Source of the DNA: Euryodendron excelsum
Lineage: Eukaryota; Streptophyta; Magnoliopsida; Ericales; Pentaphylacaceae
Length of the DNA: 64,000 nucleotides
Assembly: GCA_033060915.1 (NCBI GenBank)
Contig: CM065377.1
Location: 37,251,683-37,315,682 of the forward strand
Reading direction: 5' to 3'
The notes under the pieces are model-generated. The model was given only the letters and a program-made list of their open reading frames with translations, was not told where the DNA came from and ran no database searches. Position numbers and translations under genes: made by a program. Positions 11,344-22,005 of the stretch are shown here, one piece after another; positions within the stretch are counted from its first letter, which is position 1, and every line of letters begins with the position of its first letter.

Positions 11344-13080
11344 ACTAGCGAGGGTTAGACAATTCTCATGTTTCTTTACTCATCACTCACTCAGAATTTC
11401 CGGTTCCCTTGTTCAATTTTGTCCACCTTTGCAAAATTTTTTAAAATGCTTTTGAAAAAATGTCATCACTTATATCCATGGATATCGTCTTATGCTCTTA
11501 CATCTATTATTTGTCTCTATCTTGCATTGGGTTTTCATAAAGATACTAACTCTATGCATTTGTTTTGTAAGTCCTCACCTTTTGTTTTTGTTTTTTTTTG
11601 GTCTTATATTAACTGCTATTTATGCTATAAATAAGCAGGATGGATGGGAGTTATTGGACACTTTTCTCCACTTTCAAAAAAAGTTTCTTTCACACACACT
11701 TGGTGCACTTACATTTGCAGCTTTGCATAATTGCTTGGTTACTACTCTTCTAGTTAGAAGGTTGAACAATATATTGGTTGTGGACGGATACTATGTCAGT
11801 TTCTTAGCTTACGACATCTTGATAGTTTTTCCGCTCAAACCACTAACTAAAGATGGGGTTCACCCTTTCGAAGGTGGACGCAGAAGGTTTGAAGGCTCTA
11901 GAATCGAGCATTCTAGGAAGCATTAGTAAACCCCCAACCTCATGCTGATGTAGCACCCCATGCATAGTCGAACCTCTGCCATATTTGAGACACACGTGTT
12001 AATTTCAAAGCCAAAGAGGAAAGGACGACCGCTTTACTTTTCTCTACTTTATGCCCAATTTAACTACTTGATTCTTGCTATTATACTGCCCACACATTTT
12101 CTATTTCTATGCAAACATTATATGCTCATGCATTCATTGTCCATTTCAAGACAAGAGTTCCCAAAGTAAGTCAAGTTACTGCATTCCATGCATATGATCA
12201 ACCCTCAGAGAATGGCCCCAAAGCCAGTCTTGCTCATTCAAAGCCTACCTAAATTCCTTAGGGCACCAAGTGACCCTAAGGACTCATGGCATGCATCGAG
12301 ATCATCTTATAAAGACAGGCCCCAATCCTTCTCCGCTCACGGAAATAAGGCTACCAAGAAGACAAAGGGCAATCCAGAAGTAAGGTCTCTCACCGACCTC
12401 CACTAGAGAAGACGAATCTAAAGACTCAAGAGTAGTTTAGAATTTCAAAAGTAAGAGTAGACAGGTGAAAGTCCTAAGGAAAGTGTTTCCCCTCCCCTTT
12501 TAATGTACTTTTGAAATTCTATGTACAAGAGGAACTCACTTCGATAAAATTGTTGCTTACACTTCCTGAATGAATGGATGTATGTATAAATGAATAACTA
12601 CAGGTACAGGTATGGCATTTGCATACAGGGACAAAACCCTATCTCCAAAGAATGAGCCAACTCATCATGCTTAGTCCCCCTTTCAAAGCAGAGGCATTCC
12701 TAAGGTATGTGTTGCATAAAGATCTCAATCCAAAGGCACTAACTTCTCCTTTTTGTTTTTCTTTTTACATTCTCTTGTCTTCTCCCTCATATCCAATGGC
12801 CAAGAAATCCAAAGGCTGAAGCAAGGACAAAAAAGGGGCCCAAGAGCGTAACCAAACCTATGGATCCCTCCAGCATCCCACCCAATTCACAACTTATGAA
12901 AGGACAAGCCCAACTATTGAAAGAGGTGCTAGGACTCAAAAAGTAAATGAGAAAACTGGATATAATGCTTTCTCTACTTTTGTCCCATACGGCATGACTT
13001 GCATCGAAGAAGAAGGAGGGTCTTCCCACCAAACGAATCATATCACCCAACTATAACCTCCACTTGATGCCGCTGCAACA
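11344..13080 (+). other. E1 leader (5' untranslated region)
   Basis: Homologous to the E2 and E3 leaders along its whole length: the caccctttcgaaggtggacgc block (about 11861), the cccatgcatagtcgaacctctgcc block (about 11956), the ccctaaggactcatggcatgca block (about 12274), and an aaccctatctccaaagaatgagcc block (about 12636). The short frames inside are not conserved between the copies. Compared with E2, the PBS has lost about 19 bases (actagcgA^AGGGTT versus actagcgactccactaggga). Confidence 0.6.
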
Positions 13081-13198
13081 CCAATTTTTTAAGCTCTTAC
13101 AACCAACCCGACTTAACGTTCAACTGTAAGTCAACCACAAATCCAGAATAGGTGCACCCCTCTTCAAAAGAAGGCAAAAAAGAAGAGACTGAGCCTTC

Positions 13199-13496
13199 TT
13201 GCCACTGACGTGCTCTCAAATTGTAGCTTACCATCTACTTCTCAAATTCAAGAACCTTGTCCCAACAGTGGCTAGACTTGTTCCTAATCCTATACCCAAA
13301 ACCTATAAACTAAATTTGCACTGTAAGGTTCATTCTAGCTCCCCAGGCCATGACATCAAAAGCTGTTACTCCATGAAACACAAAATTTAGGATCTCATTG
13401 ACTCCCCAGCCATCGGTATCACTAAGATTGTTGCACCAGAGCCCTTCCCACAACTTCTGAAACCACTTGTCTCTAGTTCACAATTTAGCCTACATT
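13199..13496 (+). pseudogene. gag C-terminal relic of E1 with a Tat/Ogre-type Cys-His motif
   Basis: The frame from 13199 encodes a proline-rich stretch (LVPNPIPKTYKLNLH) and the motif CKVHSSSPGHDIKSC, with C42, H45, H51 and C56. It then continues YSMKHKI, a stop (TAG 13388-13390), DLIDSPAIGI, and ends at TGA near 13498. The C-x3-H-x5-H-x4-C arrangement followed by KHKIxDLID is characteristic of gag ends in Tat/Ogre-like plant gypsy elements. The stop fits CAG to TAG. Upstream the frame loses similarity, and pol is absent downstream. This is the main evidence for the gypsy lineage of E1-E3. Confidence 0.6.
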
Positions 13497-13899
13497 GATT
13501 GGAGGACTTCTATGTTTTCAAGAGGTGAAGAAGGTACTACCGCAGCTCTAGTTTGTTAGAGGTTTAAAAAAAAAACAAAAAGGAGGGAAGTCCAGCATTT
13601 GTTATAATGTATTCTGACATTAGGATTCTAAACAGCTAAGTTGTTCTAAGTTAGAACTACAGACGACCTAATTTTTAGGTTCACCGAGATACGTAGGCAG
13701 CCTAGGTTCAATCCTAGGTTCAGTCACAACAAAAGAAGAAAAATAGAAACCCCTATAAAAGGTTTCCCAAACACTGTATTAGCTTAAAAGATTAATGGAT
13801 CAAAAATTGACATGATAAGTAGCATTCTTTTTTGCTATCTTCCACTTGGCTTATATAATTCCTTTGAAAAACCCATTGAACCTGTATTTCAATTCTTTC

Positions 13900-15300
13900 A
13901 AACCAACCAACTAAGCATCACACCCCCACATTAGGGCAGGATGATAAGTTTAAGTCCTTAATGTAGACGGTTGAAAGTTCTAATAGCTAAAAGTCCAAAA
14001 TCAAATTGATAGGAGGCCATCATTTCAACTCCCCTTTTAAAATCAAAAAGGGTAATCTTTGCTGAACCCATGGAGCCATAAAAATTCTTTTCCAAGCCCT
14101 ACCTAGAATCATCCCCTACACTAGGGCAATAATGGGATCAGTCAACTCGACTCACCAACACAAGGGGCAATGAATAAGGCTTTCCATGCGATGAAGCATT
14201 CTTTGGTGCATGTATAGGTTAACAACAACTCGCATGAGAAACCTTTTGGTTGTCAAATTTTGTGAAGCTTTGCGGACTATGCAATTTGATTTAAAGTGAG
14301 GAGAGGCCATCAATTCTTCTATCTAGAAAAAGAAAGAACATATTTATCGCTTGGGAGACCGTTGAGCCAATATAAGTTCTTTCATGTTAACCCCATCCGA
14401 TGATCACCGCTCACATTGGGTTAGTTTCAAAATATCATAAGCTCCAAAAAAAAAAAGAAAAAGAGAGTTCAATTCAGAAGAGTTCAATTCAAAGGATCGA
14501 AAGAGTGTAATCCAAAGGATTCTCATCAAAAAAAAAAAAAAAAAAAGGAGAGAGGAGCAATTCAAAAGGTGATCACAAGTTCTAAAAACCCTTCATATAA
14601 GAAAGTTGAGCCTAATTTGCCCTTCATTTCTTAAACCAATACATAGCTTACGTTACGGTCCAAATCCAAGCCCTCTCTGATCGAAAATAATTGCAATGTC
14701 CAAAAAGTTTCTCTAAAAGATAGGCATCTCAAAGGTGTTCGCTAAGCTGGGGCATTGATCGGAAAAAGAGATTCCCAAAGATGATTCTCGGTAAAAAAAA
14801 CTCCCTTAACAAAGAAGTTTGAGCCTTTTACCCTTCCATTCTCAACCTTAAACTTGGCCTACATTACAATCTGAATTAAAGTCCTCCTAGATTGATGATG
14901 GACATTTAGCACTAAGAGCTTTTACCCTTACACTAGGGGCAATTTCACTCAAAAGTGATAGTGATCCTTAGTTTTCACTTATATCAATTTTTTGGGCCAA
15001 AAGAGTACCTTTTCTTTCTCAACCCCACATCTAACCGTGCATTACAACCCATAAAAAGGCCACTTTGATGAATAATGATCCATTAATCTTAAAGCACTCG
15101 CAGTCCAAGAGATTTTCAAACCAATGTCAAAAGGAAGGAGGAAGTTACCCTAGCAATGTAACTTTGTGGAATCTAGAAGTCACTAAACATGCCAGACAAA
15201 TGATGAATTCAAAAAATGAATGATAATCAAACCTTTAGCAAGCTAGAGCTATTATATTGGTTCCAGCACTCTACTGAAAATAAATCCTTCTTGTCAATAT
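13900..15300 (+). repeat. diverged tandem repeats of roughly 180-300 bp in E1
   Basis: The phrase gagcc...tt, then cccttcc, then aaccttaaacttggcctacattacaa recurs near 14073, 14371, 14610, 14822 and 15005. Each unit has a variant of acactaggggcaat (13927, 14117, 14932). Units are heavily diverged and vary in length. No coding sequence. Confidence 0.45.
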
Positions 15301-16034
15301 TGTTGAGCCATGATGCAAGCCTTCCCTTTCAAAACCATAGAGATAGGGAAACCACCCTTGATATCCTGATTAACCTTGAATAAGCTTGATTTAACATTTT
15401 TCAAACCATGAAAACTGGGGCAATATCGCACCTTGCACCTCCCATTCAATTCTAGCCGTTCAATTAAGACAAACCAGGCAAATGTGTTCATCGTTCCTGA
15501 TACCTCAAAACCTTTCAGAAGAGACTTCACTCTCTTCAGAAATCAACTCAAGACACTCAACTTCAGAGAAAGAAAATCCCTCAAGAGACATGTCAACCAT
15601 AATCCTATCATATCTGCCAAAATCAAAATTCAACAGTCAAGCCAACACCATGCATTTCAACCTTAAGAAATCTCAAGCAAAGATAAACAAATGACCTCAC
15701 ATTCAAACTCCAAGACCAAAGAATCACAAGCATAGGTGAATGTACAATTCTTACCAAATCAAATCAAAATTTTTCAAAATGAAAGCCCTTGCTTTCTCCA
15801 AAAGTTAAAAAAAATTTCAAAAAAAAAAAAGAGAAAGGTTTCAATTTCAAAATTAATTTCTGTCAATTTCAAAAGTCAATTCTCAAAATTGTTTTCAAAA
15901 CTATCTCTACAAAAAAAAAAAAAAAGGTTTCAAATTCAATAAGGTAAAAGCTCTTACTTTCTTTTTCAAATTCAAAATCTATTTTCAAAAGTCAAACCAG
16001 TTCATCCAAACTTTTTCATCCCAAACTCCAAAAT

Positions 16035-16440
16035 TTCAATTTTGAGTCAAAATGAATTTTCTACACATTTTGTTTAAATTTCAAGTCAAAAAGAATTTTC
16101 TACACGTTTTACTTGACAAAATGAATTTCCTACACATTTTGTCCAAGTTTTAAGTCAAAACGAATTTTCTACATGTTTTGCCTGACAAAATGAATTTCCT
16201 ACACATTTTGTCTAAGTTTCAAGGCAAAACAAATTTTCTACTTGTTTTGCCTGACAAAATGAATTTCCAGTATATTTTGTTCAAGTTTCAAATCAAAACG
16301 AATTTTCTACATGTTTTGCCTGACAAAATGAATTTCCTACACATGTTATCCAAGTTTCAAGTCAAAATGAATTTTCTACACGTTTTGCCTGTCAAAATAA
16401 ATTTTCTACTCATTTTGTCCAAGTTACAAATTAAAATGGT
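16035..16440 (+). repeat. tandem repeat, about 70-80 bp dimer unit
   Basis: About five copies of tcaagtcaaaacgaattttc plus tacacgttttgcctgacaaa and tgaatttcctacacattttg. Each unit is a dimer of two similar half-units, ctacacattttgtccaag and ctacatgttttgcctgac. The open frame at 16178-16543 exists only because the repeat length is close to a multiple of three. Confidence 0.75.
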
Positions 16441-17560
16441 TTCTAAACTTTTTTCTTCAAAAAGTTCATTCAAATTCAATTCAAAGTTTTCTAACTTTTT
16501 CCCTCATAAAGTTCATTCAAAACAAATCATTCAGGTCTTCTAAACTTTTATCCTTTAAAAAGTTTGTTTCAAATCAAATTCTAAGTTTTCTAACTTTTTC
16601 CCTAAAAAGTTCACTTAGATCAAATCAATCAATTTTAAAACTTTTTCATTCAAAAAGTTCATTTAAATTCAATTCAAGATTTTTTAACTTTTTTCCTTAT
16701 AAAGTTCATTCAAAACAAATCATTCAGGTTTTCTAAACTTTTATCCTTCAAAAAGTTTCACATTTCAAGGTTTTCTAAACTTTTATCTTTAAAAAGTTTC
16801 ATATTTCAGGTTTTCCAAACTTTTATCCTTCAAAAAGTTTCACATGGAGGATCTCTTTCAAAAAGTTTCACATTTCAAGCTTTTCTAAACTTTTATCCTT
16901 TAAGAAATTTCACATTTAGGTTTTCTAAACTTTTATCCTTCAAAAAGTTTCAATTCAAGATTTTCAAACTTTTTCCTTCAAAAAATTTCAATTCAAATCA
17001 ATTCAAGGTTTTCTAACTTTTTTCTTCAAAAAAATAGTTTCAAATCAAATTCTAGGTTTTCTGAACTTTTTCTTTCAAAAAGTTTCAGCTCTTTGGTTTC
17101 CTTACTTTTTCCTTCAAAAAGTTTATTCAAATCAATTCTAGATTTTCAGACTTTTTCTTTTAAAAAATTTCAACTCAAAATCAAGTTCAAGGTTTTTTAA
17201 ACTGTTTTACTTCAAAAAGTTTCAAATCTTGGTTTTCTAACTATTTTCTTCAAAAAGTTTATTTCAAATCAATTTTGATTTTCTAACTTTTTCTTTCAAA
17301 AAATTTATTCAAATCAATCTCGGGTTTCTAAAACTTTTTCCTTCAACAAGTTTAAGTTCTGAGGTTTTTAAAGCGTTTTTCCTCAAAAAGTTCAAATTCA
17401 ATTCAAACCTCTGGTTTTTAGGTTGTCCCCCTCAAAAGCCCCGTTTCAAATAAAGTTTCAAGGTTTTTAAAACTTTTTCCTCAAAAAGTTCAATTTCAAA
17501 TTCTTATTGCAAAACATTCGTAGGTTTTCAAAATTTTTCCCTTCAAAAAGTTTTAATTCT
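16440..17560 (+). repeat. tandem repeat array, about 40-60 bp unit
   Basis: About 20 degenerate units of ggttttctaaacttttatcc followed by ttcaaaaagtttcaaattc. It belongs to the same repeat superfamily as the arrays at 41160-42060 (E2) and 55630-56430 (E3, inverted). It ends shortly before the polypurine tract of the 3' LTR. Confidence 0.7.
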
Positions 17561-17737
17561 AGTCCATTTATCCGTTTTCAAACTATTTCTTGCAAATTGT
17601 TTCATTCCAAAGGAGTGTGTCGGTTCAGGTTAACTAAATTCCAAATTCCAAATTCCAATTATTTCGATTCTTCCAATTGCCTCGTGATCAACATGAGACC
17701 CTTACTTTATCATTTTTAGTCTTTGATAAGCAAATAC

Positions 17738-17754
17738 AGAAAAAGAAGAGCAAC
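17738..17754 (+). promoter_or_regulatory. polypurine tract of E1
   Basis: The tract agaaaaagaagagcaac directly precedes the LTR start TGCAAGCACC. The equivalents are caaagactgaaaagggggtc (E2, 43184-43203) and, inverted, gctgcctctctttttc (54371-54386) and gctgcccctctttttc (63207-63222). The constant position defines the 5' ends of all these LTRs. Confidence 0.6.
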
Positions 17755-20700
17755 TGCAAGCACCTCATTTTTGACGCTCGGCAATCTCTAGCCCGATCGG
17801 ACTCACATTCAAACCTAAATAGACCTTCCAAACTCTAGTCCAGTCAACCAGTCGTTTCCCGGACCCATTGGGCCCACTTAAAGCCAAATAACCAAAATGC
17901 TTTTGAGGCATCATCCAGTCCAATTCAATCTGGCATGCTCTTTGAGGAGGTATCTAAGTCCTCAGAGCGATAAGTCCATCCCTTCCAAGTTTGCCACTCG
18001 AACCAATTCCGGACCAATTCCCATGGTTGGCCATTTTACCCTTGTGAACCCTGATCTGCCTTGTCAACTACACTGGCTTTAGGTATCAAATTGGTAAATT
18101 TCTGGGGTACTTCCACAAGTATCCCCGATGTCCAAATCTCATTCTAGTCAATTCCAAGCATGTTCCAAGGTTTTCCAATTCAAATGACTATTTTACCCCT
18201 GGTGGACCAATCATGTTTGTCAACTACACTAACTCTGGTTATCAAACCGGTAATCCTTCAGAATACTCCTAGTAATGTTTCCATCCTTTGAATCCTCTCC
18301 TTGTCAACTGTGGAGCAATTATGGTGTTTCTCAGTTCAAATAACCGTTTTGCCCCAATAGACCGACCATCCCTTTCAACCACACTGGCTCTAGGTATCAA
18401 ACCAATAAACCCTTGGGGCACTCCCACGAGTATCCCCAATCTCGAAGTTCCATCCTGATCTATTCCAAGCCCACTCCGAAATCTCCCAGTCTAAATGGCC
18501 GTGTTTCCCTTGGTGGGGCGGTCATCCTTTTCAAGCACACTGGCTTTGGCTATCAAACCGGAAACCCCCAGGGCACTTTAGGGTGCCTTTTTCTCCTTTT
18601 CAGCTGGGCCCCACAACCTATGGGGTTTTAGATCAAACCGGAGCTACTTATAGTGGAGCTAGGCCAAAAAATGGCTTGGAGCCACTAGGAGTGGCCCCCA
18701 AATCTTTGTCTTATAGTCTAAGGCTAATCAAATCTTCTAGAACATTGCCATACCAGGGTAGCGCCACAACTAGCTAAAAAGAGCACCCTCCAGTGTATTC
18801 AAGGTCCGAAAAATCATAAAGAAACGCTTCCTCTCTCAAGACAACCCCCGAAATCTTTTAAAAAAACATAGTTCTCTCTAAGGCTCTAGTTCCCTAGCTC
18901 CATACACTCAAACCCTAACCTACACTCCTTAAAACCCTAGCCTCCTACACTCATCGAAGGCTGCTTCCAGTCCTTGAAGCCATTGAAGACCTCTCAAAGT
19001 TCAAGCCAGTCCTCTATTGAGGTATTCAAGCTAACAAGAAGATAAGGTAGGGTTTTATTTAGTTTTTTTGTCTCCCTCATAATCCACTAGGACTATTCTC
19101 TCTTTTAATCCCCATCACCAAACCACCTCTTCTTTCATACTTGAAACAAGAGGACCTTAGGTCCATGCCCAGAAGGAAGCTTTGGAGAGATCACTGTGTC
19201 GGGGGTCTTCCTTTGGCCCAACCAATCATGGTATGGTCTTGAGGTCCCTTGCAATGTGGTGAAGCCTTCAACCTTGTATGTTCATGTCCCTATTACATTA
19301 TAATTGTCATGTTCATGCCTTGTTCATGTTTTCCAAAGCCGCCTTTAAAAGCGTTTTTCAAAACTACACCCTCAAGTTGCTTTCCAAGCTATTTTCAAAC
19401 TTGTTTTTTAAGAAATCACAAGCCCTAGGGTGATTCTATCCTTTTCATGGTTAGGGTCTCCTTAGGAAGGTGACACATTCAATATGACCACTAAGATCCA
19501 CATTAGGGTTAACTTGTTTTCAAAATCACGACCTCAAAGTAATTCTAACATTTTCATAATTAGGGTTGCTTTATGGAAGTGGGACATTGAAAGACACCTC
19601 AAATTCAAATCTTTCCCTTTTCAAATCAAAATAAAATCTTTCCATTTTGAAAACCAAATCAAATGTTTCCCTTTTGGAAACCAAATCCCATCTTCTATTT
19701 TTGGAAACAAAATCCAATCTTCTGCCATTTTTTAAACCAAATCAAATCTTCTAATTTTGGAAATAAGATCTAACCCTCTATTTTTGGAAAACAAACCTTC
19801 CCTACACAAAACTTTTTTAAATCGAAACTTTCCTTGTTCAACACTTTCCTGAAATAAAACTTTTCTCTTTCAAAACTTTCTTAAAATAAAACTTTCCTTT
19901 TCCAACTAAAAATCATAACTTTCCATATCGCATCGAACCAAATCTTTTCTACTTCAGGATTCTTCCTATACCCTAGGTTACTTGCATCCCAAGTCATCTC
20001 TAAACCCTAGGTTACCTATGCCCTAGGATGCTCAAACCCTAGATCATCTTAAACCCTAGGACACCTAACCCAAGTTCGCCCAACCAAGGTTAGGTGGCTT
20101 CAAGACTTCAATGCTTAGGCACTTTTTCAAAGATCTTTTCCAAAACCTTCCTCCAAAAACACTTTCAAAACTCACAACCTTAAGGTGATCCTCATCCCTC
20201 ATGGTTAGGATTCCCTAAAGAATGCGATACATTAAATGCAACCTATATGGTTCACATTAGGGTGTGTAAACCCTAAACTTTTTCAAAACGATTTCCAAAG
20301 CCATTTTCAAGACAAGTTTACAAGAGCTTTTACAAGTCTAAATCCTATTTTTTAAATCTCTGGTCTAGTTTCCAAAACTTTCAAAACTCCCTTGAGTTAT
20401 GTTCAAAAACATTTCAAAACACTTTTAAGTCCTACTTCAAAAACACTCCAAAATCCAGTTTCAAGTCAAAACTCTCTCGAGTCATCTCAAGATTTCAAGT
20501 CAAAATTCTCATGAGTTGAAGTTTTAAAACATTCCAAGACTTTCACTTGTCTCCTTTCAATCAGACCCTGGTCTGAACTACGACTGACCTAATTATTGTC
20601 AAACGAGATACGTAGGGAACATTCATAGGTGCGGTCATAACCTTTTTAAACTCAATGCCCCTTTTCAAAATCTAACCCAAAATTTCTTTCAAACTCTCTT

Positions 20701-21190
20701 TCAAATTGCATTATACATCATTCTTTTAAAAAGTAATGATAAAATTCTTTTTCAAAATCTTTTTAAAGTGGACATAGATGGACATTTAGGAATCGGATAT
20801 TCAAGTGAGTGAATATAGGGTGATTAGACATGTAGGTACCGCAAGGGTAGGGTAGGGTGATAGTCTTCAAACATCTTCCATGCATGTAACCAACCTTGAA
20901 ACCTAGAATCATTGTTTTTAAAGACCAAAATGGAGTCATTTTCGAAAACTAGAATCACTTTTTTCAAAAATCCTAAGTTTAGTATTCGAACTTCACTTAG
21001 TTTTGGTGACTTAACAAACCTTTAACCATGTTAGGTGGTGACTCTAAACCTTTTTCAAAATGCCCTTAATCAAATCAATTTTAAGTTCAAATCCCGTCAC
21101 ACTTGTCATTTTAGGAGGGCGAGTTCAAATAAGGAGCATCGGGTTTCGCTCGAGTCAAGACCTATACTCGGGGCCGTAAAGTCAGGGTAC
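17755..21190 (+). repeat. E1 3' LTR, main part (subfamily A)
   Basis: Begins TGCAAGCACCTC (consensus TGTAAGCACCCC) right after the PPT. U3 (to about 18700) consists of about four repeats of 150-160 bp around gtcaaccacactggctctagg and tatcaaaccggtaac, starting near 18057, 18217, 18370 and 18525. A dyad at 18652-18686 follows, then a degraded TATA region, AAACCCTA-rich transcribed sequence, K/F-biased low-complexity sequence, and the conserved blocks near 20575 and 20834. It is interrupted near its end by a nested solo LTR: the last nine bases are at 25257-25265. Confidence 0.7.
18652..18686. promoter_or_regulatory. promoter-proximal dyad, subfamily A copy
   Basis: Arms AGTGGAGCTAGGCCA (18652-18666) and TGGCTTGGAGCCACT (18672-18686) pair at 11 of 15 positions around an A-rich loop. 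Same position relative to the LTR promoter as the dyads at 21927, 35720, 44869 and 28887. Confidence 0.45.
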
Positions 21191-21926
21191 TGTAAGCACC
21201 CCATTTTTGCCCGCTCGACAATCTTCGGCCCGACTGGGCTCACTTTCCCACATCACATGCATATTCAGACTCTAACCCAATTTTTAAACTCCAATTTAGT
21301 CCACTGGTTGCTTCCTGGGCCCGTAGGGCCCACTTGAAGAGGAAGGACCATTTTGCCCCTGGGCATCCGAGTGCCCCGAGAACCACACCGGCTCTAGGTA
21401 TCAAACCAGTAACCTCATGAGAATGCTTCTTATACTATTCCCAACCTTTCCTTATCTTTCCGGATAATTCTGAGTCAATTTTGATAAACCCGGTGTAAAA
21501 TGACCGTTTTGCCCCTAGCGGTCCGGTCGCCTTTTCCAGTCACACCGGCTCTGGGTATCAAACCAGTAACCTTTGGGAACATTCTAAATAATGTTTCCAA
21601 ATCTCGAGTCTTCTTCCGGGACATTTTGAGTTCATCTCGACAGCTTTCTGGCCCAGTTGACCGTTTTGCCCCTAATGGCCCAGTCAACCCTTCTAACAAA
21701 TCTTGTCATCATTTTTCAAGTCCTTTGTCCCCGAGACATTATTCTAAGGGTTTCTGTTCCTTTCCGGCTCTCCGAGTCATTCCCAGCCCCTTTAATTCAT
21801 CCCCGGACCTTTCGGAGTCACTCCTAGTGAAGCCAAGCTAAAAATTACATGGTACTCACTAGTATAGGCGCCCAAATCTTCTAAAGATACGTTGCTTGCC
21901 AATCTTAAACATTTTCTAAATGGTTG

Positions 21927-21980
21927 GCGCCAAGCCAAAAAATGGTCTGAGTGGCGCCAATGTAATTTTTGGCTTGGCGC
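21927..21980. promoter_or_regulatory. promoter-proximal dyad of the nested solo LTR
   Basis: Perfect 15-bp arms GCGCCAAGCCAAAAA (21927-21941) and TTTTTGGCTTGGCGC (21966-21980), with a GGCGCC palindrome in the spacer (21953-21958). It ends 17 bases upstream of the TATA box. Confidence 0.7.
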
Positions 21981-21997
21981 TAGTGCATTCCTCTATC

Positions 21998-22005
21998 TAT
22001 AAATA
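21998..22005 (+). promoter_or_regulatory. TATA box of the nested solo LTR
   Basis: TATAAATA, followed within 30-140 bases by a cluster of AAACCCTA telo-box motifs (22048, 22088, 22122, 22134), as in plant transcription start regions. Confidence 0.65.

Larger units (their letters stand above)
11344..17754 (+). mobile_element. internal region of gypsy element E1 (LARD-like, Tat/Ogre-related)
   Basis: Sits between the E1 5' LTR end (11343) and the polypurine tract before the 3' LTR at 17755. Order: damaged PBS, leader (11344-13080), gag relic (13199-13496), diverged repeats of roughly 200-300 bp (13900-15300), short tandem arrays (16035-17560), PPT (17738-17754). There is no protease, reverse transcriptase, RNase H or integrase. 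The leader is shared in order with E2 (31313-32596 and 37357-38100) and, inverted, with E3 (56820-58305). The reduced coding content with long LTRs matches large retrotransposon derivatives. Confidence 0.65.

Noticed and set aside
11492..11926. 144-codon frame in the E1 leader
   Set aside because: The homologous E2 and E3 leaders break this frame; the DNA is conserved as leader, not as protein.
16178..16543. 121-codon open frame rich in MNFLH repeats
   Set aside because: It follows the tandem repeat exactly and starts and ends inside it; no sign of selection for protein.
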